A stretch of DNA of 64,000 bases from an uncultured Pseudomonadota bacterium (GCA_903921785.1 CAIXRH010000252.1:1-64000); one strand, 5' to 3'; positions 9,228-17,657 are shown, counted from the first letter of the stretch. Notes: generated from the letters alone by a model not told the origin. Numbers and translations: made by a program.

Positions 9228-9470
9228 GTGGTCCTCCTCCTGCTCAGCGTCTCCCTGGCCGACGCGCCCACGTTCGACACGTGGGTCGCCCGCGGCGATT
9301 CAGCCGCCGCCGAGCTGGCCAGCGCCGCCACGCGCCTCGCCACCACCTCCGGCGAGATCTCGGCGTCCGGGCGGGCGCAGCGCTTCGCGGAGCTCGACAC
9401 GCAGGCCGCCGAGCTGGTCCGTCGCGCCGACCTTCTGGTGGCGGCGTTGGCGCCGGAGCCGGGGGAGTAG
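9228..9470 (+). CDS. Small exported protein of unknown function (80 aa)
   Basis: From GTG 9228 an 80-residue protein opens with a clear signal peptide (VVLLLLSVSLA, cleavage before DAP) and continues as a helical, alanine-rich mature domain of about 65 residues with no cysteine. In-frame sequence before 9228 has no coding character, while the signal peptide beginning exactly at the GTG is strong support. TACCGG lies five bases upstream, an imperfect copy of the leaderless promoter pattern. The gene diverges from the GNAT gene. It has no recognised family; a periplasmic role is inferred from the signal peptide only. Confidence 0.55.
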   Translation: MVLLLLSVSLADAPTFDTWVARGDSAAAELASAATRLATTSGEISASGRAQRFAELDTQAAELVRRADLLVAALAPEPGE

Positions 9471-9542
9471 GCGCCGGAGGCGCCCGCCCCGCGCCCGAAC
9501 GACCTCGGGCGACCGGGAGGGAGCAGTTTGGGTGCCCGGGGA

Positions 9543-9620
9543 GGCTGGCCCGTGCAACCTTGTCTTTTTGTTCCCCCTCCCGCTCCTTCCCCACCCTCGC
9601 GAGCCCGAAGTGGGCCAGCC
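9543..9620 (+). repeat. 78-bp inverted-repeat element related to the 26.6-kb array
   Basis: GGCTGGCCC (9543-9551) and GGGCCAGCC (9612-9620) are perfect inverted repeats. Inside lie ACCTTGTCTTTTT (9557-9569) and GCCCGAAGTGGGCCAGCC (9603-9620). Both internal segments recur, in the same order and at similar distance, at 26585-26597 and 26626 onwards, where the second is amplified as a tandem array. Confidence 0.55.
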
Positions 9621-9656
9621 AGGACAAGCGTCGGCGGCGCCGCCGGGCGTCGGCCG

Positions 9657-11162
9657 CTACCCGAGCCCCAGCGCCACGAAGAGGCGCTTGAGCGCCGCGT
9701 CTTCGGCGCCGTCGAGCGTCGCGGGCCCGAGCACCCACGCCGCGAACCGCTCGCTGCGGGCCAGCGCCGCCCCCGGCCACTCCGGCGCCCGCAGCCCCAC
9801 CTCGCGGACCCCGCCGCCGGGGCCCTGCAGCCGCAGCGCCACCGCGTCCGCCCGCGCCTCGGCCCCCGTGAGCGCCCACCCGCCCCCGAGCGCCACCGGC
9901 CCCTTCCGGGCGACCAGCGCCGTGAACTGCGCCACCGTCTTCGTGATCCAGGCGATGCCCGCTGCCGTGAGCCAGGGCGCGTCCGCGGGGACCTCGGCCG
10001 GCGTCGCGTCGGACGGGAGCGGCCTCGGCGTCGGCGTGACGCCCCAGCGGCGGAGCGGAGGGAGCCCGGCGAGCGCCCGCGCCTGCATCTCGGCCAGCGC
10101 GCGCTCCCGTCGGGCGGAGAGCGTGGCGAGCGGGAGCTGCACCGGCGGTGTGCCCGGGCGCTGCTGATAGGCGTTGAAGCTGGGGAGTGAGAAGGCGCGG
10201 CTGACGCGGACGCTGTCCTCGAACTCGGCGTCCGTCTCGTCGCCGAAGCCGTAGAGCAGGTCGGTGCGGACGACGAGCTCCGGCGCGGCGGCGCGCAGGC
10301 GGTCCACCGCGCGGAGGACGTCGTCCGGGTCGTAGGTGCGCTCCATGCTCCGGAGCACCCGCGCGGACCCGGACTGGATGGGCAGCCCGATGAACGCCCA
10401 CCGCCCGCTCGCGAAGAGCGGGAGGAGCCGCTCGAAGTGTTCCAGGAACAACGTGGGCTCGAACGACTCCGCGCCGAGCACGAGGTCGCCCGGCGCGTCG
10501 GTGACCGCCTCCAGGAGCGCCACCACGTCCGTGCCGAGGTCCGTTCCCCAGGCCGAGAGGTCCGTGGAGACCAGGAGCTGGTCGTGCCGCCCCGCCTCCA
10601 GGCCCCGGGCCATCTCGGCGAGCACCCCGGCGATCGGGGTGGAGCGCGGCCGCCCCGTCGCCCGACGGATCGCGCAGAACGCGCAGGTGCCGAGGCAGCC
10701 GGTGCTCGCGAGCACGTGCAGCCACCCCTCCGCGAAGTCGTTGCCCGCGTACTCGTTGTGCAGGGCGGGCTGCACGTCCGCGAAGGGCACGACGGACGGG
10801 GCGAAGACCTCGTCCAACCCCGAGAGGTGGCGGGGGTCGAAGCGGGCGTGGTTCGGGAGCCCGTCGAGCGCGGCGCCGAGCGCCTTCGGCTCGATGCTCA
10901 CCAGGCACCCCGTCACCACGACCGCCCGCTCCGGCCCGTTCGCCCGGATCGCGCTGAGCGCCTCCCAGGTGAGCTCGGCCTGCCGCGCGTCGGAGCCGCA
11001 GGTGTTCACCACGCACACCTCCGCCTCCAGCGGGTTACGGGTGATCACGTAGCCGTTGGCGACGAGGTAGTCGTGCGTCTGCGACGAGACCGTCCCGGCG
11101 TAGGGGCAGCAGCGGAACGCCTGGTGGAGGTACACCCGCGCTCCCGGGCGGACCGCGAGCAT
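9657..11162 (-). CDS. MiaB/RimO-like radical SAM methylthiotransferase family protein
   Basis: A 501-residue protein with the two iron-sulfur sites of methylthiotransferases. The N-terminal UPF0004 part has cysteines at C18/C19, C55 (NTCGS) and C86 (VTGC). The radical SAM site is C156-x3-C160-x2-C163. A TIM-barrel region follows to about residue 330. The C-terminal 150 residues are alanine/proline-rich and do not show an obvious TRAM domain, unlike MiaB and RimO. Known members add methylthio groups to tRNA or ribosomal protein S12; the substrate here is uncertain because the first cysteine motif (RCCPYAG) is unusual and the tail is different. Start ATG 11162 is supported by TACCTT five bases upstream. 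Monocistronic between small gaps. Confidence 0.8.
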   Translation of the reverse strand: MLAVRPGARVYLHQAFRCCPYAGTVSSQTHDYLVANGYVITRNPLEAEVCVVNTCGSDARQAELTWEALSAIRANGPERAVVVTGCLVSIEPKALGAALDGLPNHARFDPRHLSGLDEVFAPSVVPFADVQPALHNEYAGNDFAEGWLHVLASTGCLGTCAFCAIRRATGRPRSTPIAGVLAEMARGLEAGRHDQLLVSTDLSAWGTDLGTDVVALLEAVTDAPGDLVLGAESFEPTLFLEHFERLLPLFASGRWAFIGLPIQSGSARVLRSMERTYDPDDVLRAVDRLRAAAPELVVRTDLLYGFGDETDAEFEDSVRVSRAFSLPSFNAYQQRPGTPPVQLPLATLSARRERALAEMQARALAGLPPLRRWGVTPTPRPLPSDATPAEVPADAPWLTAAGIAWITKTVAQFTALVARKGPVALGGGWALTGAEARADAVALRLQGPGGGVREVGLRAPEWPGAALARSERFAAWVLGPATLDGAEDAALKRLFVALGLG

Positions 11163-11167
11163 GGGGC

Positions 11168-11173
11168 AAGGTA
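11168..11173 (-). promoter_or_regulatory. -10 like hexamer TACCTT, leaderless start
   Basis: On the minus strand TACCTT is separated by five bases from the ATG of the radical SAM gene, placing the expected transcription start at or inside the start codon. Confidence 0.45.
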
Positions 11174-11219
11174 GCCCGCCCTCCGGCGGACGCCCGCAGC
11201 CGCCGCTACCGGGCCCGCG

Positions 11220-12509
11220 CTACCGCATCCCGCCGAAGAACTTCGCCATCGCGGCCGCCATGTGCGGCTGGTCGCGGGTGCCGCACATCTCCCGGGCGGA
11301 GTGCATGGAGAGCATGGGGTTGCCCACGTCCACCGTGCGCACCGCGAGGCGCGCCGCCACGAGCGGGCCCACCGTGGAGCCGCACGCGAGGTCGCTCCGG
11401 TTGACGAACCACTGCGACGGCACGCCCGCCGCTTCGCAGAGCCGGAGGAAGAACGCCGCGCCCTCCGCCTCCGTGCCGTACCGCTGGGAAGTGTGCTGCT
11501 TGATCACCGGGCCGGCGTTGAGCTTGGGCATGTGCTCGGGGTCATGCTTGTCGGCGAACGCCGGATGCACCGCGTGCGCCATGTCGGCGCTCACGAGCCA
11601 GCTCTGGGCGAGGGCGCGGGAGAGGCCGCCGGCGGGGTCGCCGGCCGCGTCGCGGACGATGCGGTCGAGCACGTGCTCCAGCCACGCGCTCTGGGCGCCA
11701 CGTTCGCTGGTGGAGCCGATCTCCTCGTGGTCGAAGAGGGCGAGGACGGCGGTGGTGTCGGGGAGCGGGCCCGCGTCGGCCGCGAGGAGCGCTTCGAGGC
11801 CGGCGTGGCAGCTCCCGAGGTTGTCCAGGCGCGCGGAGTGGAGGAACTCGCCGTTGAGCCCGCTCACGGTGGCGGGGGTGAGGTCGTAGAGCGAGAGGTC
11901 CCAGGCGAGGATCGCGGCGGGTTCGCAGCCGATGGCCGCGGCGAGGAGGTCACGCAGCGGCTCGGCCGTCTTGTCGTCGGACTGGGCGAGGAGCGCCGGG
12001 AGGTCCTTCTGGGGGTTGAGCTTCATCCCGTCGTCGTTCACCCCGCGGTTGAGGTGGATGGCGAGGGTGGGGATGCGGCAGAGCGGGCGGCGGAGGTCCA
12101 CCAGCACGGCGCGCTGCCGGTCGCCGTCGCGCACGTAGACGCGGCCGGCGATGCCGAGGTCGCGGTCCATCCAGGTGGCGTGGATGACGCCGCCGTAGGG
12201 CTCGACGCCGAGGCGCACGTAGCCCTGCTCGCGGAGGTGCGGGCGCGGCTTGATGCGGAGGTTCGGCGAGTCGGTGTGCGCCGCGACCATCCGGAAGCCG
12301 GCCTCGGCCGGGTTGCGGGCGCCCACCCGGAACGCGAGGATCGACCCCGCCCGGAGGATGAAGCGGCGCGACCCGGGCGCCAGCGCCTCGGGCGGCCCCG
12401 CCTCGTCCAACGCGGAGTACCCGGCTGCGGCGAGCAGGCGCGCGGCCTCGGCGGCGGCGTGGAAGGACGTGGGCGAGGCGTCGAGCCACGCGCGGAAGCG
12501 GTCGATCAT
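11220..12509 (-). CDS. apeB: M18 family aminopeptidase
   Basis: A 429-residue metallo-aminopeptidase of the M18 (aspartyl aminopeptidase) family, near the usual 420-460 length. It removes N-terminal, often acidic, residues from peptides in the cytoplasm and works as a large oligomer with two metals per active site. Visible elements: AAHTDSPN with ligand H78 and catalytic D80, ARLDN with D230, FDHEEIGS with the general-base/ligand pair E262-E263, and the C-terminal HSAREMCG ligand region. Start ATG 12509 gives the normal N-terminus (an Asp-Ala-Ser-Pro-Thr-x-Phe-His element is present); CGGAG precedes it, and a TTAGAT hexamer (12531-12536) would give a short leader. Divergent from greB. Confidence 0.92.
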   Translation of the reverse strand: MIDRFRAWLDASPTSFHAAAEAARLLAAAGYSALDEAGPPEALAPGSRRFILRAGSILAFRVGARNPAEAGFRMVAAHTDSPNLRIKPRPHLREQGYVRLGVEPYGGVIHATWMDRDLGIAGRVYVRDGDRQRAVLVDLRRPLCRIPTLAIHLNRGVNDDGMKLNPQKDLPALLAQSDDKTAEPLRDLLAAAIGCEPAAILAWDLSLYDLTPATVSGLNGEFLHSARLDNLGSCHAGLEALLAADAGPLPDTTAVLALFDHEEIGSTSERGAQSAWLEHVLDRIVRDAAGDPAGGLSRALAQSWLVSADMAHAVHPAFADKHDPEHMPKLNAGPVIKQHTSQRYGTEAEGAAFFLRLCEAAGVPSQWFVNRSDLACGSTVGPLVAARLAVRTVDVGNPMLSMHSAREMCGTRDQPHMAAAMAKFFGGMR

Positions 12510-12545
12510 CGGGGCTCCGGAGGCGGCGGGATCTAACTTGAAAAG

Positions 12546-12574
12546 GGGGAAAGGGCCTCGCCGGCCCCTTCCCC
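12546..12574. other. Stem-loop in divergent intergenic region (12-bp stem)
   Basis: Arms 12546-12557 and 12563-12574 pair over 12 positions with one mismatch around a five-base loop TCGCC. It lies between the divergent M18 and greB genes, so a terminator role is not expected. Confidence 0.45.
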
Positions 12575-12624
12575 TACCGGGCCATACCCTCCGGCCTCCA
12601 AGCTTCGCTTTCCGGCCTGCGGCG

Positions 12625-12650
12625 CCCGGCGCGTTGGGTAACGCGCCGGG
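12625..12650. other. Perfect stem-loop in divergent intergenic region (11-bp stem)
   Basis: CCCGGCGCGTT (12625-12635) and AACGCGCCGGG (12640-12650) form a perfect 11-bp stem with loop GGGT. No T-run follows on either strand. It sits about 125 bases before greB and could be part of a small RNA, a regulator site or a repeat. Confidence 0.5.
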
Positions 12651-12774
12651 ACGTGGCCCTCTCCCCATCCCCGCAGTCGCCCACGCCGCCCAAAGGTCTC
12701 CGGAGCCGGGGCCATCGCGCGGCGGCATGGGCGACGGATTCCGAATCGCCCGCGCCACCGGATAGAGCGTGGCC

Positions 12775-13248
12775 ATGCCCGTCTACATCACCCCCGCCGG
12801 CCACAAGAAGATCGTGGAGGAGTACGACTGGCTGATCAACAAGGAGCGCCCCCGGATCACCGCCGAGGTGAGCTACGCGGCGTCCCTCGGGGATCGTTCG
12901 GAGAACAGCGAGTACATCTACGGCAAACAGCGCCTCCGCGAGATCGACCGGCGCCTGCGCTTCCTCAAGGGCCGCCTCGAGGGCATCGAGGTGGTGGACC
13001 CCGCGGGCTTCACCGGGGACAAGGCGCTGTTCGGCGCCACCATCACCATCGAGGACGAAGATGGCGAGGTCCAGACGTGGACCGTTCGCGGGGAAGATGA
13101 GGTCGATACGGCCAACTTCGTCATCAGCTACGTCTCCCCGCTCGGCAAGGCGCTGCTCGGCCGCCGCGTGGGCGACGAGGTCACCTTCCAAACCCCGGGC
13201 GGCCGCCGAGAGGTCACGATCACCGCCGTGGAGTTCCCCCGGCCATGA
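12775..13248 (+). CDS. greB: Transcription elongation factor GreB
   Basis: A 157-residue cleavage factor that rescues backtracked RNA polymerase by inserting its coiled coil into the secondary channel. Residues 1-75 are the N-terminal coiled coil with the acidic tip LGDRSENSEY, and YIYGKQRLREIDRR follows, a signature that places it with GreB rather than GreA. Residues 80-157 are the FKBP-like C-terminal domain ending in a VGDEVTFQTPGG element. ATG 12775 is preferred to the in-frame GTG 12769 because TAGAGC lies six bases before it, matching the leaderless spacing. The stop overlaps the next start (ATGA), so greB is transcribed with two downstream genes. Confidence 0.93.
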   Translation: MPVYITPAGHKKIVEEYDWLINKERPRITAEVSYAASLGDRSENSEYIYGKQRLREIDRRLRFLKGRLEGIEVVDPAGFTGDKALFGATITIEDEDGEVQTWTVRGEDEVDTANFVISYVSPLGKALLGRRVGDEVTFQTPGGRREVTITAVEFPRP

Positions 13249-13886
13249 CCCGGGACGACGTCCGCGCCGCGATCCTGCTCGTGGTGGTGGGCGTCCACGG
13301 GTTCGCGGCGGCGCCGCTGGCCCACCGGGCGATCCGGGCGAACCTCGATCTCCCCGTCGCCCGCGACGAATTCGAGCGCCTCCAGGCCCTCGGCGACCAC
13401 CTCGGGCTCCACTACGAGCTCGACGAGCTGGCCGACGCCGCCTACGCGGCCTCCCTCGCCGAGCGCGACTTCCGCACCGCAGGCCTCGCCCCCTTCGCCG
13501 AGCTCTTCCGCCTCACCGGCACCGGCCAGGCGTGGGGCCTCTTCACCTACCCCGACCGCTTCCCCGCCCGGGTGATCGTCGAAGGCCGCGGCAAAGGCGG
13601 TGAATGGCGCCGACTCTACGCCTCGCTCGACCCCGACGCCACCTTCGACCGCGACACCTTCGTCTACCGCCGCATCCGCGGCGTCTACGACAACAACAGC
13701 GAGACCCCCGGCGCCACCTGGGACGCCTTCTGCACCTTCGCGGCCCGGGAAGCGTTCGGCGCCTACCCCGACGTCGACGAGGTGCGGGTGAGCTTCCAGC
13801 GCATCCACACCCGCGAGCCCGGCGAGAGCGAGGCGCCGATTGAAGAAGGCGAGCGCCACGGCGTCCGAACGCGGTGGCGTCGATGA
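13245..13886 (+). CDS. Hypothetical membrane-anchored protein in greB-HTTM operon
   Basis: A 213-residue protein with one N-terminal hydrophobic segment (residues about 7-28) and a soluble domain rich in charged and aromatic residues, with RVIVEGRGKGGEWRRLYAS in the middle. Its start overlaps the greB stop and its stop overlaps the next start, both as ATGA, so all three genes are tightly coupled. Similar short partners are often found next to HTTM (gamma-carboxylase-like) genes, and a role as partner or substrate carrier of the following membrane protein is the simplest inference. No catalytic motif and no named family could be recognised. Confidence 0.7.
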   Translation: MTRDDVRAAILLVVVGVHGFAAAPLAHRAIRANLDLPVARDEFERLQALGDHLGLHYELDELADAAYAASLAERDFRTAGLAPFAELFRLTGTGQAWGLFTYPDRFPARVIVEGRGKGGEWRRLYASLDPDATFDRDTFVYRRIRGVYDNNSETPGATWDAFCTFAAREAFGAYPDVDEVRVSFQRIHTREPGESEAPIEEGERHGVRTRWRR

Positions 13887-14851
13887 ACGGACGGATCGCA
13901 GCGGCCTGGGCCTGGTGGCGCGACCTCTGGGCAGGCACGGAGCCCCCGCACATCCTCGCGATCCTCCGCATCCTGGTGAGCGCGGTGCTGCTCTCCGACC
14001 TCTACCAGGTCTGGCGCCTGCACCTCATCGTGCCGCTCTGGGGCCCCGGCGACCCGGGCGGCTTCGGCAACCCCGACCACCAGGAAAACGTCATCGAGCT
14101 CTACCGCTGGTTCCCGGCCGACGCCCACACCGCTCGCCACGCCTTCGCCGTCCTGGTGGTTTCCCTGATCTGCGTGATGGTCGGGTGGCTCGCGCAGCCG
14201 GCGTGCCTCGTGGCGGTGCTCGTCTACGCCCAATTCGCGCAGGTGCTCCCGGAGGCGGATCGCGGGATCGACATGATGCTCCGCAACGTGCTGCTCCTGC
14301 TCGCCTTCGTGCCCACCGGCCGCTTCTGGGGCCTGGACGCCCGCATCTTCGGACCGCTGGACCGCGTGCCCGCGTGGCCGCGCCGCCTCCTCATCCTCCA
14401 GATCGCGGCGATGTACTTCCTGGCGGGCATCCAGAAGACCGCCGTCGCGTGGTGGCCGTGGGGCGGGTACTCCGCCCTCTTCATCGTGCTCCAGGACCCC
14501 GCCGTGGCGCGCTTCCCGTTCCAGTGGTTGCGCCCGTACTACCCGATCACCCAGCTCGCGAGCGCGGTCACGATGGCGTTCGAGTGCGTGGCGTTCCTCG
14601 TGCCGCTGGTCTATCTATACCGGGCAACCCGTACGAAGTCGGGGTGGTTGCGGGCGCAGTTCAACCGCCTCGACATCCTCCGGTGGTGGTTGCCGTTCGG
14701 GGTGGCGCTGCACCTCGGTATCGCCGCCACCATGCAGATCGGCATCTTCCCCTGGGCGATGCTCGGCCTCTATCCCGCGTTCTTCCACCCGGACGAGCTC
14801 CTTCGGGGCGTTCGGCGGCTCGACCGCTACTTCGGACTCTCGGCGCGCTGA
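13883..14851 (+). CDS. HTTM domain (vitamin K gamma-carboxylase-like) membrane protein
   Basis: A 322-residue polytopic membrane protein starting at ATG 13883, which overlaps the upstream stop. At least five hydrophobic segments are visible from residue about 20 to 300. The layout and elements such as LAILRILVSAVLL near the N-terminus, an aromatic QKTAVAWWPWG loop after AAMYFLAGI, and a C-terminal ALHLGIAATMQIGIFPWAM helix are those of the HTTM domain, the four-TM core of vitamin K-dependent gamma-glutamyl carboxylases. Bacterial HTTM proteins usually lack the carboxylase lumenal domain, as here, and their chemistry is unknown. It sits in an operon with greB and the protein of 13245-13886. 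Confidence 0.8.
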   Translation: MNGRIAAAWAWWRDLWAGTEPPHILAILRILVSAVLLSDLYQVWRLHLIVPLWGPGDPGGFGNPDHQENVIELYRWFPADAHTARHAFAVLVVSLICVMVGWLAQPACLVAVLVYAQFAQVLPEADRGIDMMLRNVLLLLAFVPTGRFWGLDARIFGPLDRVPAWPRRLLILQIAAMYFLAGIQKTAVAWWPWGGYSALFIVLQDPAVARFPFQWLRPYYPITQLASAVTMAFECVAFLVPLVYLYRATRTKSGWLRAQFNRLDILRWWLPFGVALHLGIAATMQIGIFPWAMLGLYPAFFHPDELLRGVRRLDRYFGLSAR

Positions 14852-14890
14852 ACGACGAGGGTGGCGAAGGGCTGGCGACCGAGGACGCGC

Positions 14891-14943
14891 CTTCCCCCCG
14901 TCGGCCTCGGCGGTCGAGGAGCCGCTGGGGGGAGAAGGGCGAG
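14891..14943 (+). repeat. Dispersed intergenic repeat, copy C
   Basis: The stretch 14906-14943 matches 37946-37983 at 36 of 38 positions and shares the TCGGCGGTCGAGG core with copies A (7786-7852) and B (48450-48515). It lies between convergent genes and ends at the stop of the CDF transporter. Confidence 0.6.
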
Positions 14944-14944
14944 A

Positions 14945-15850
14945 TCAGGCGCTCGCGCTGGGCGGACGCAGCTCCGCCGGCCGCTCGGGGTCCACGTGGA
15001 CGGAGACGAAGTTCGGCCCCGCGGTGAGCGCCGCCACCCGCCGGGTGACCTCCTCGGCGATGTCGTTCGCCTCCTCGATCGGCAGCCCGCGCCGCACCTC
15101 CGCGTGCATCTCCACGTGGCGGCTGTCGGGGGTGAGCTGCTGCGCGCGGAGCCGATGCACCCCGACGACGCCCGGCGTGCCCCGAACGGTGGCCTCGATC
15201 TCGCGCATCTCCGCGGCGGGTGGGGCGCGACCGAGCAGGTAGGAGAGGTTCTCCCGAAACAGCACCACGCCGTTCACCCCGATGATCGTGGCCACCACCA
15301 TCGACGCGATCGGGTCGGCGATCGGCCACCCGAGCAGCACCAGGACGGTGCCGACCGTGGCGGCGAGGAGGCCGAGCTGGTCGTTGATGAGCTCCAGCAG
15401 CTGGGCGCGCGCGGCGGCGCCACGCCTTTTCTGGCGGAGCAGCGAGACGAGCGGCCACGCGGCGGCGAGCATCGAGACCGCGAGCACCGCGATGGCGACC
15501 GGCGCGTCGCGCACGGGCTGAGGCGCCTCGTGGCCCACCAACCGGGAGATCGACTCCCGGTAGAGCTCGAAGGACGTGAAGGAGACGAAGAGCACCGCGG
15601 CGACCAGGGCGCCCACGTACTGGGCGCGGCCGTAGCCGAACATGTGCACCTCGTCGGGTCGCCGCTTCGACCAGCGCATCGCCACGAGGAGGAACGTGGA
15701 CACGAAGACGTCGCTGAGGGTGTGGAGCCCCTCGGCGAGCAGCGACATGACCCCCGTCCACCACCACGCGCCGAGCTTGAGGCCCATCGCCACGACGTAC
15801 ATCCCCACCGAGAGGCGCAGCGCCCGCTCGTCGTGCCCGCCTGCGTCCAT
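14945..15850 (-). CDS. Cation diffusion facilitator (CDF) family transporter
   Basis: A 301-residue inner-membrane proton/metal antiporter of the CDF family with the usual six TM helices (residues about 12-215) and a C-terminal cytoplasmic ferredoxin-like domain (about 220-290). The TM2 metal-binding half is H43-x3-D47 (HTLSD). The TM5 half, normally H/D-x3-D, is E153-x3-D157 (ELIND), an unusual pair, so the preferred metal (Zn, Fe, Mn, Co) should not be assumed. The start ATG 15850 has GGAGG upstream at good spacing, so this gene uses a normal leader. It converges on the HTTM operon, with a dispersed repeat between. Confidence 0.88.
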   Translation of the reverse strand: MDAGGHDERALRLSVGMYVVAMGLKLGAWWWTGVMSLLAEGLHTLSDVFVSTFLLVAMRWSKRRPDEVHMFGYGRAQYVGALVAAVLFVSFTSFELYRESISRLVGHEAPQPVRDAPVAIAVLAVSMLAAAWPLVSLLRQKRRGAAARAQLLELINDQLGLLAATVGTVLVLLGWPIADPIASMVVATIIGVNGVVLFRENLSYLLGRAPPAAEMREIEATVRGTPGVVGVHRLRAQQLTPDSRHVEMHAEVRRGLPIEEANDIAEEVTRRVAALTAGPNFVSVHVDPERPAELRPPSASA

Positions 15851-15944
15851 GTCTACCTCCGGGCTCCGGGCCTAACCAGGGCGTCGCCGGCCGCCGCCTG
15901 GACCCGACATCCGACGGATGCCCCCTCGACCGGGCGGGGCGGGA

Positions 15945-15950
15945 TACCCT
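15945..15950 (+). promoter_or_regulatory. -10 like hexamer TACCCT, leaderless start
   Basis: TACCCT is followed by nine bases and the ATG at 15960, which would leave an RNA leader of about two bases. No ribosome-binding site precedes the ATG. Confidence 0.5.
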
Positions 15951-15959
15951 CCGTCGGCC

Positions 15960-17633
15960 ATGGACTGGAGCTCGCTCGGCGATTGGGGACTGGTCGCGCT
16001 CGGCATCGCCGCGCTGGGGCTGCCCGTGCAGATCGCGCTCGGCTCCGCCCTCGCCACGGGGCGGCGGGTGCCCGTGGCGGTGGCGCTGGTGCTCCCGGTG
16101 ATCGTGCTGCTGCTCGGCCTCGGCGGGGTGCTCCACGGCTACTCCGAGGTCCAGCGCGCGTTGGTGGACCCGCCGGATCCGGCCTGGGCCCCCTGGTACG
16201 CCTGGTACGATCGCGCGGCTGCGGCCTCGCCGGCGCCGCTCACCGGGATGCTCACGCTCGGCCTCTCGGTCCCCGCGCTCGTCGGGGCGGCGGTCGCGGC
16301 GCTGCGGCACCGGGTTCGGGGCAGCGTCGGGCCGCTCGTGGCCGCCGCCGGTGGGCTCGTCGCGGGGGTCGCGCTGGTGGGGCTGGCGGTGCACCTGTCC
16401 CGGCCTGGGCTGGTCCTCCCCGGGCTGCTCGTCCCGCTGGTCTCCCTGCTTGGCGCGGCCAGCCTCTCGGCGCGACGCCCGTCCACGCTGGCGATCCCGG
16501 GCGTGGGCGTGGCCGGGGCGGTCGTGGCCACGTTCGGCCTCGTGGTGACCACGCTCGGCGGGCTGGAGTCCGAGGTCACCGACCTCCTCGACGACCTCAC
16601 GGCGGCCTCCTCCCACCTCGACGAGCTCGCCGCCCACGAGGCGCTCTCCCACTCGGTGGCGCTCGGGGTGCTGCTGCTGCCCATCCTCGTCGGCGCGGCC
16701 ATGCTCCCTGGGCTCGGCTTCGTCCGCGCGCGGGACGCCGGGCCCAAGCAGGGGCTCGACATCGCGGCGACCGGCGCGCTCCTCGGCACCACCGCGCTCT
16801 CGATGATGTGGGTGCTGGTGCGCCGGAACCTGCTCGGCCGCCTCGCCGGCGCCCACGCCTCGTGGGTCCTGGCCGCCGCCCCCGGCTACGACGTCCCCCA
16901 CCTCGACGTGCTCCCCCCGCGCGTCCTCGTCCCTGGGGAGCTGCAGTCCACCTGGATCGAGCTGCACGACGGCGGCGGCGCCGAGCGGACCGCGGTCGAG
17001 GGCGGGATGGATCAGGTCGGCAAGGGCCTCTCCCGCGGGGACGGGGTGATCCTCCCCCACGCCTGGCAGATGGAAGACCTGTACTACCTGCTCATCGAGG
17101 CGCCGGCGGGCGAGGTGGCGCTGGTGGGCTGTGAGCCGCTTCCGGCGGGGCTGGAGCCGCGGCTGCGGATCGAGCCGCTCCTCGCGGTGGGGCGTTGCGG
17201 CGCCTTCCCCCTGAAGCTCCGGGTGTCCGTCGGGATGCCCGACCCCCGGGAGCTCATCCTGGTCCCCGGCCCGCACGTGCAGGACGGCTTCGACGTGATC
17301 GACCTCGACGAGCTCCGGGACATCGCCGGCCGGGATGTGGTGCTCCGCCTGCAGATGGACTGCACGGTGGACGACCTCATCGCCGGCCTCCGCGCGCTCC
17401 GCGGCGCCGCGAGCGTGTACCTCGGGTGGGGCGTGACCACCGAGGGCGATGACCTCACCATCGGCGTGGAGCCGGGCCTCCGGGTGGTCGAGCACCTGCC
17501 GGGCGGGGGGCTGCCGCCCGCGCTGGGCGAGGCGGTGCCCGCGGTGACAAACGCTCCTGCTGCGCCCTCCGCGCCCGCCGCCGCGCCAGCAGTCCCGGCC
17601 TCCGACCCGGCGTCCGTACTCGCGGCGCCCTGA
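15960..17633 (+). CDS. Polytopic membrane protein with soluble C-terminal domain
   Basis: A 557-residue protein not assigned to a family. About eight hydrophobic segments occupy residues 8-300 (including clear ones near 10-30, 37-60, 90-115, 120-145, 150-175, 185-205, 235-255, 265-290). The soluble part from about 300 has six cysteine or aromatic-rich strands and a stretch with MDCTVDDLIAGLRALRGA, which resembles the periplasmic ExbD/TolR fold only loosely. The last 40 residues are Ala/Pro-rich. ATG 15960 fits the leaderless pattern. The stop codon lies inside a GC hairpin. It converges on the PNGase F-like gene. An ExbB/ExbD-like energised complex is a weak guess. Confidence 0.65.
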   Translation: MDWSSLGDWGLVALGIAALGLPVQIALGSALATGRRVPVAVALVLPVIVLLLGLGGVLHGYSEVQRALVDPPDPAWAPWYAWYDRAAAASPAPLTGMLTLGLSVPALVGAAVAALRHRVRGSVGPLVAAAGGLVAGVALVGLAVHLSRPGLVLPGLLVPLVSLLGAASLSARRPSTLAIPGVGVAGAVVATFGLVVTTLGGLESEVTDLLDDLTAASSHLDELAAHEALSHSVALGVLLLPILVGAAMLPGLGFVRARDAGPKQGLDIAATGALLGTTALSMMWVLVRRNLLGRLAGAHASWVLAAAPGYDVPHLDVLPPRVLVPGELQSTWIELHDGGGAERTAVEGGMDQVGKGLSRGDGVILPHAWQMEDLYYLLIEAPAGEVALVGCEPLPAGLEPRLRIEPLLAVGRCGAFPLKLRVSVGMPDPRELILVPGPHVQDGFDVIDLDELRDIAGRDVVLRLQMDCTVDDLIAGLRALRGAASVYLGWGVTTEGDDLTIGVEPGLRVVEHLPGGGLPPALGEAVPAVTNAPAAPSAPAAAPAVPASDPASVLAAP

Positions 17634-17646
17634 GCGGCGCCGCGAG
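17619..17646. terminator. Hairpin enclosing the stop codon
   Basis: CTCGCGGCGCC (17619-17629) and GGCGCCGCGAG (17636-17646) form a perfect 11-bp stem; the six-base loop contains the TGA of the membrane protein gene. It lies between convergent genes and could stop transcription from both sides, though no T-run follows. Confidence 0.5.
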
Positions 17647-17657
17647 GCGCGGCCGTG

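Noticed and set aside
9471-9656. Possible small gene in the gap before the radical SAM gene
   Set aside because: Frames here are short and lack start signals; the interval is better explained by the 78-bp inverted-repeat element.
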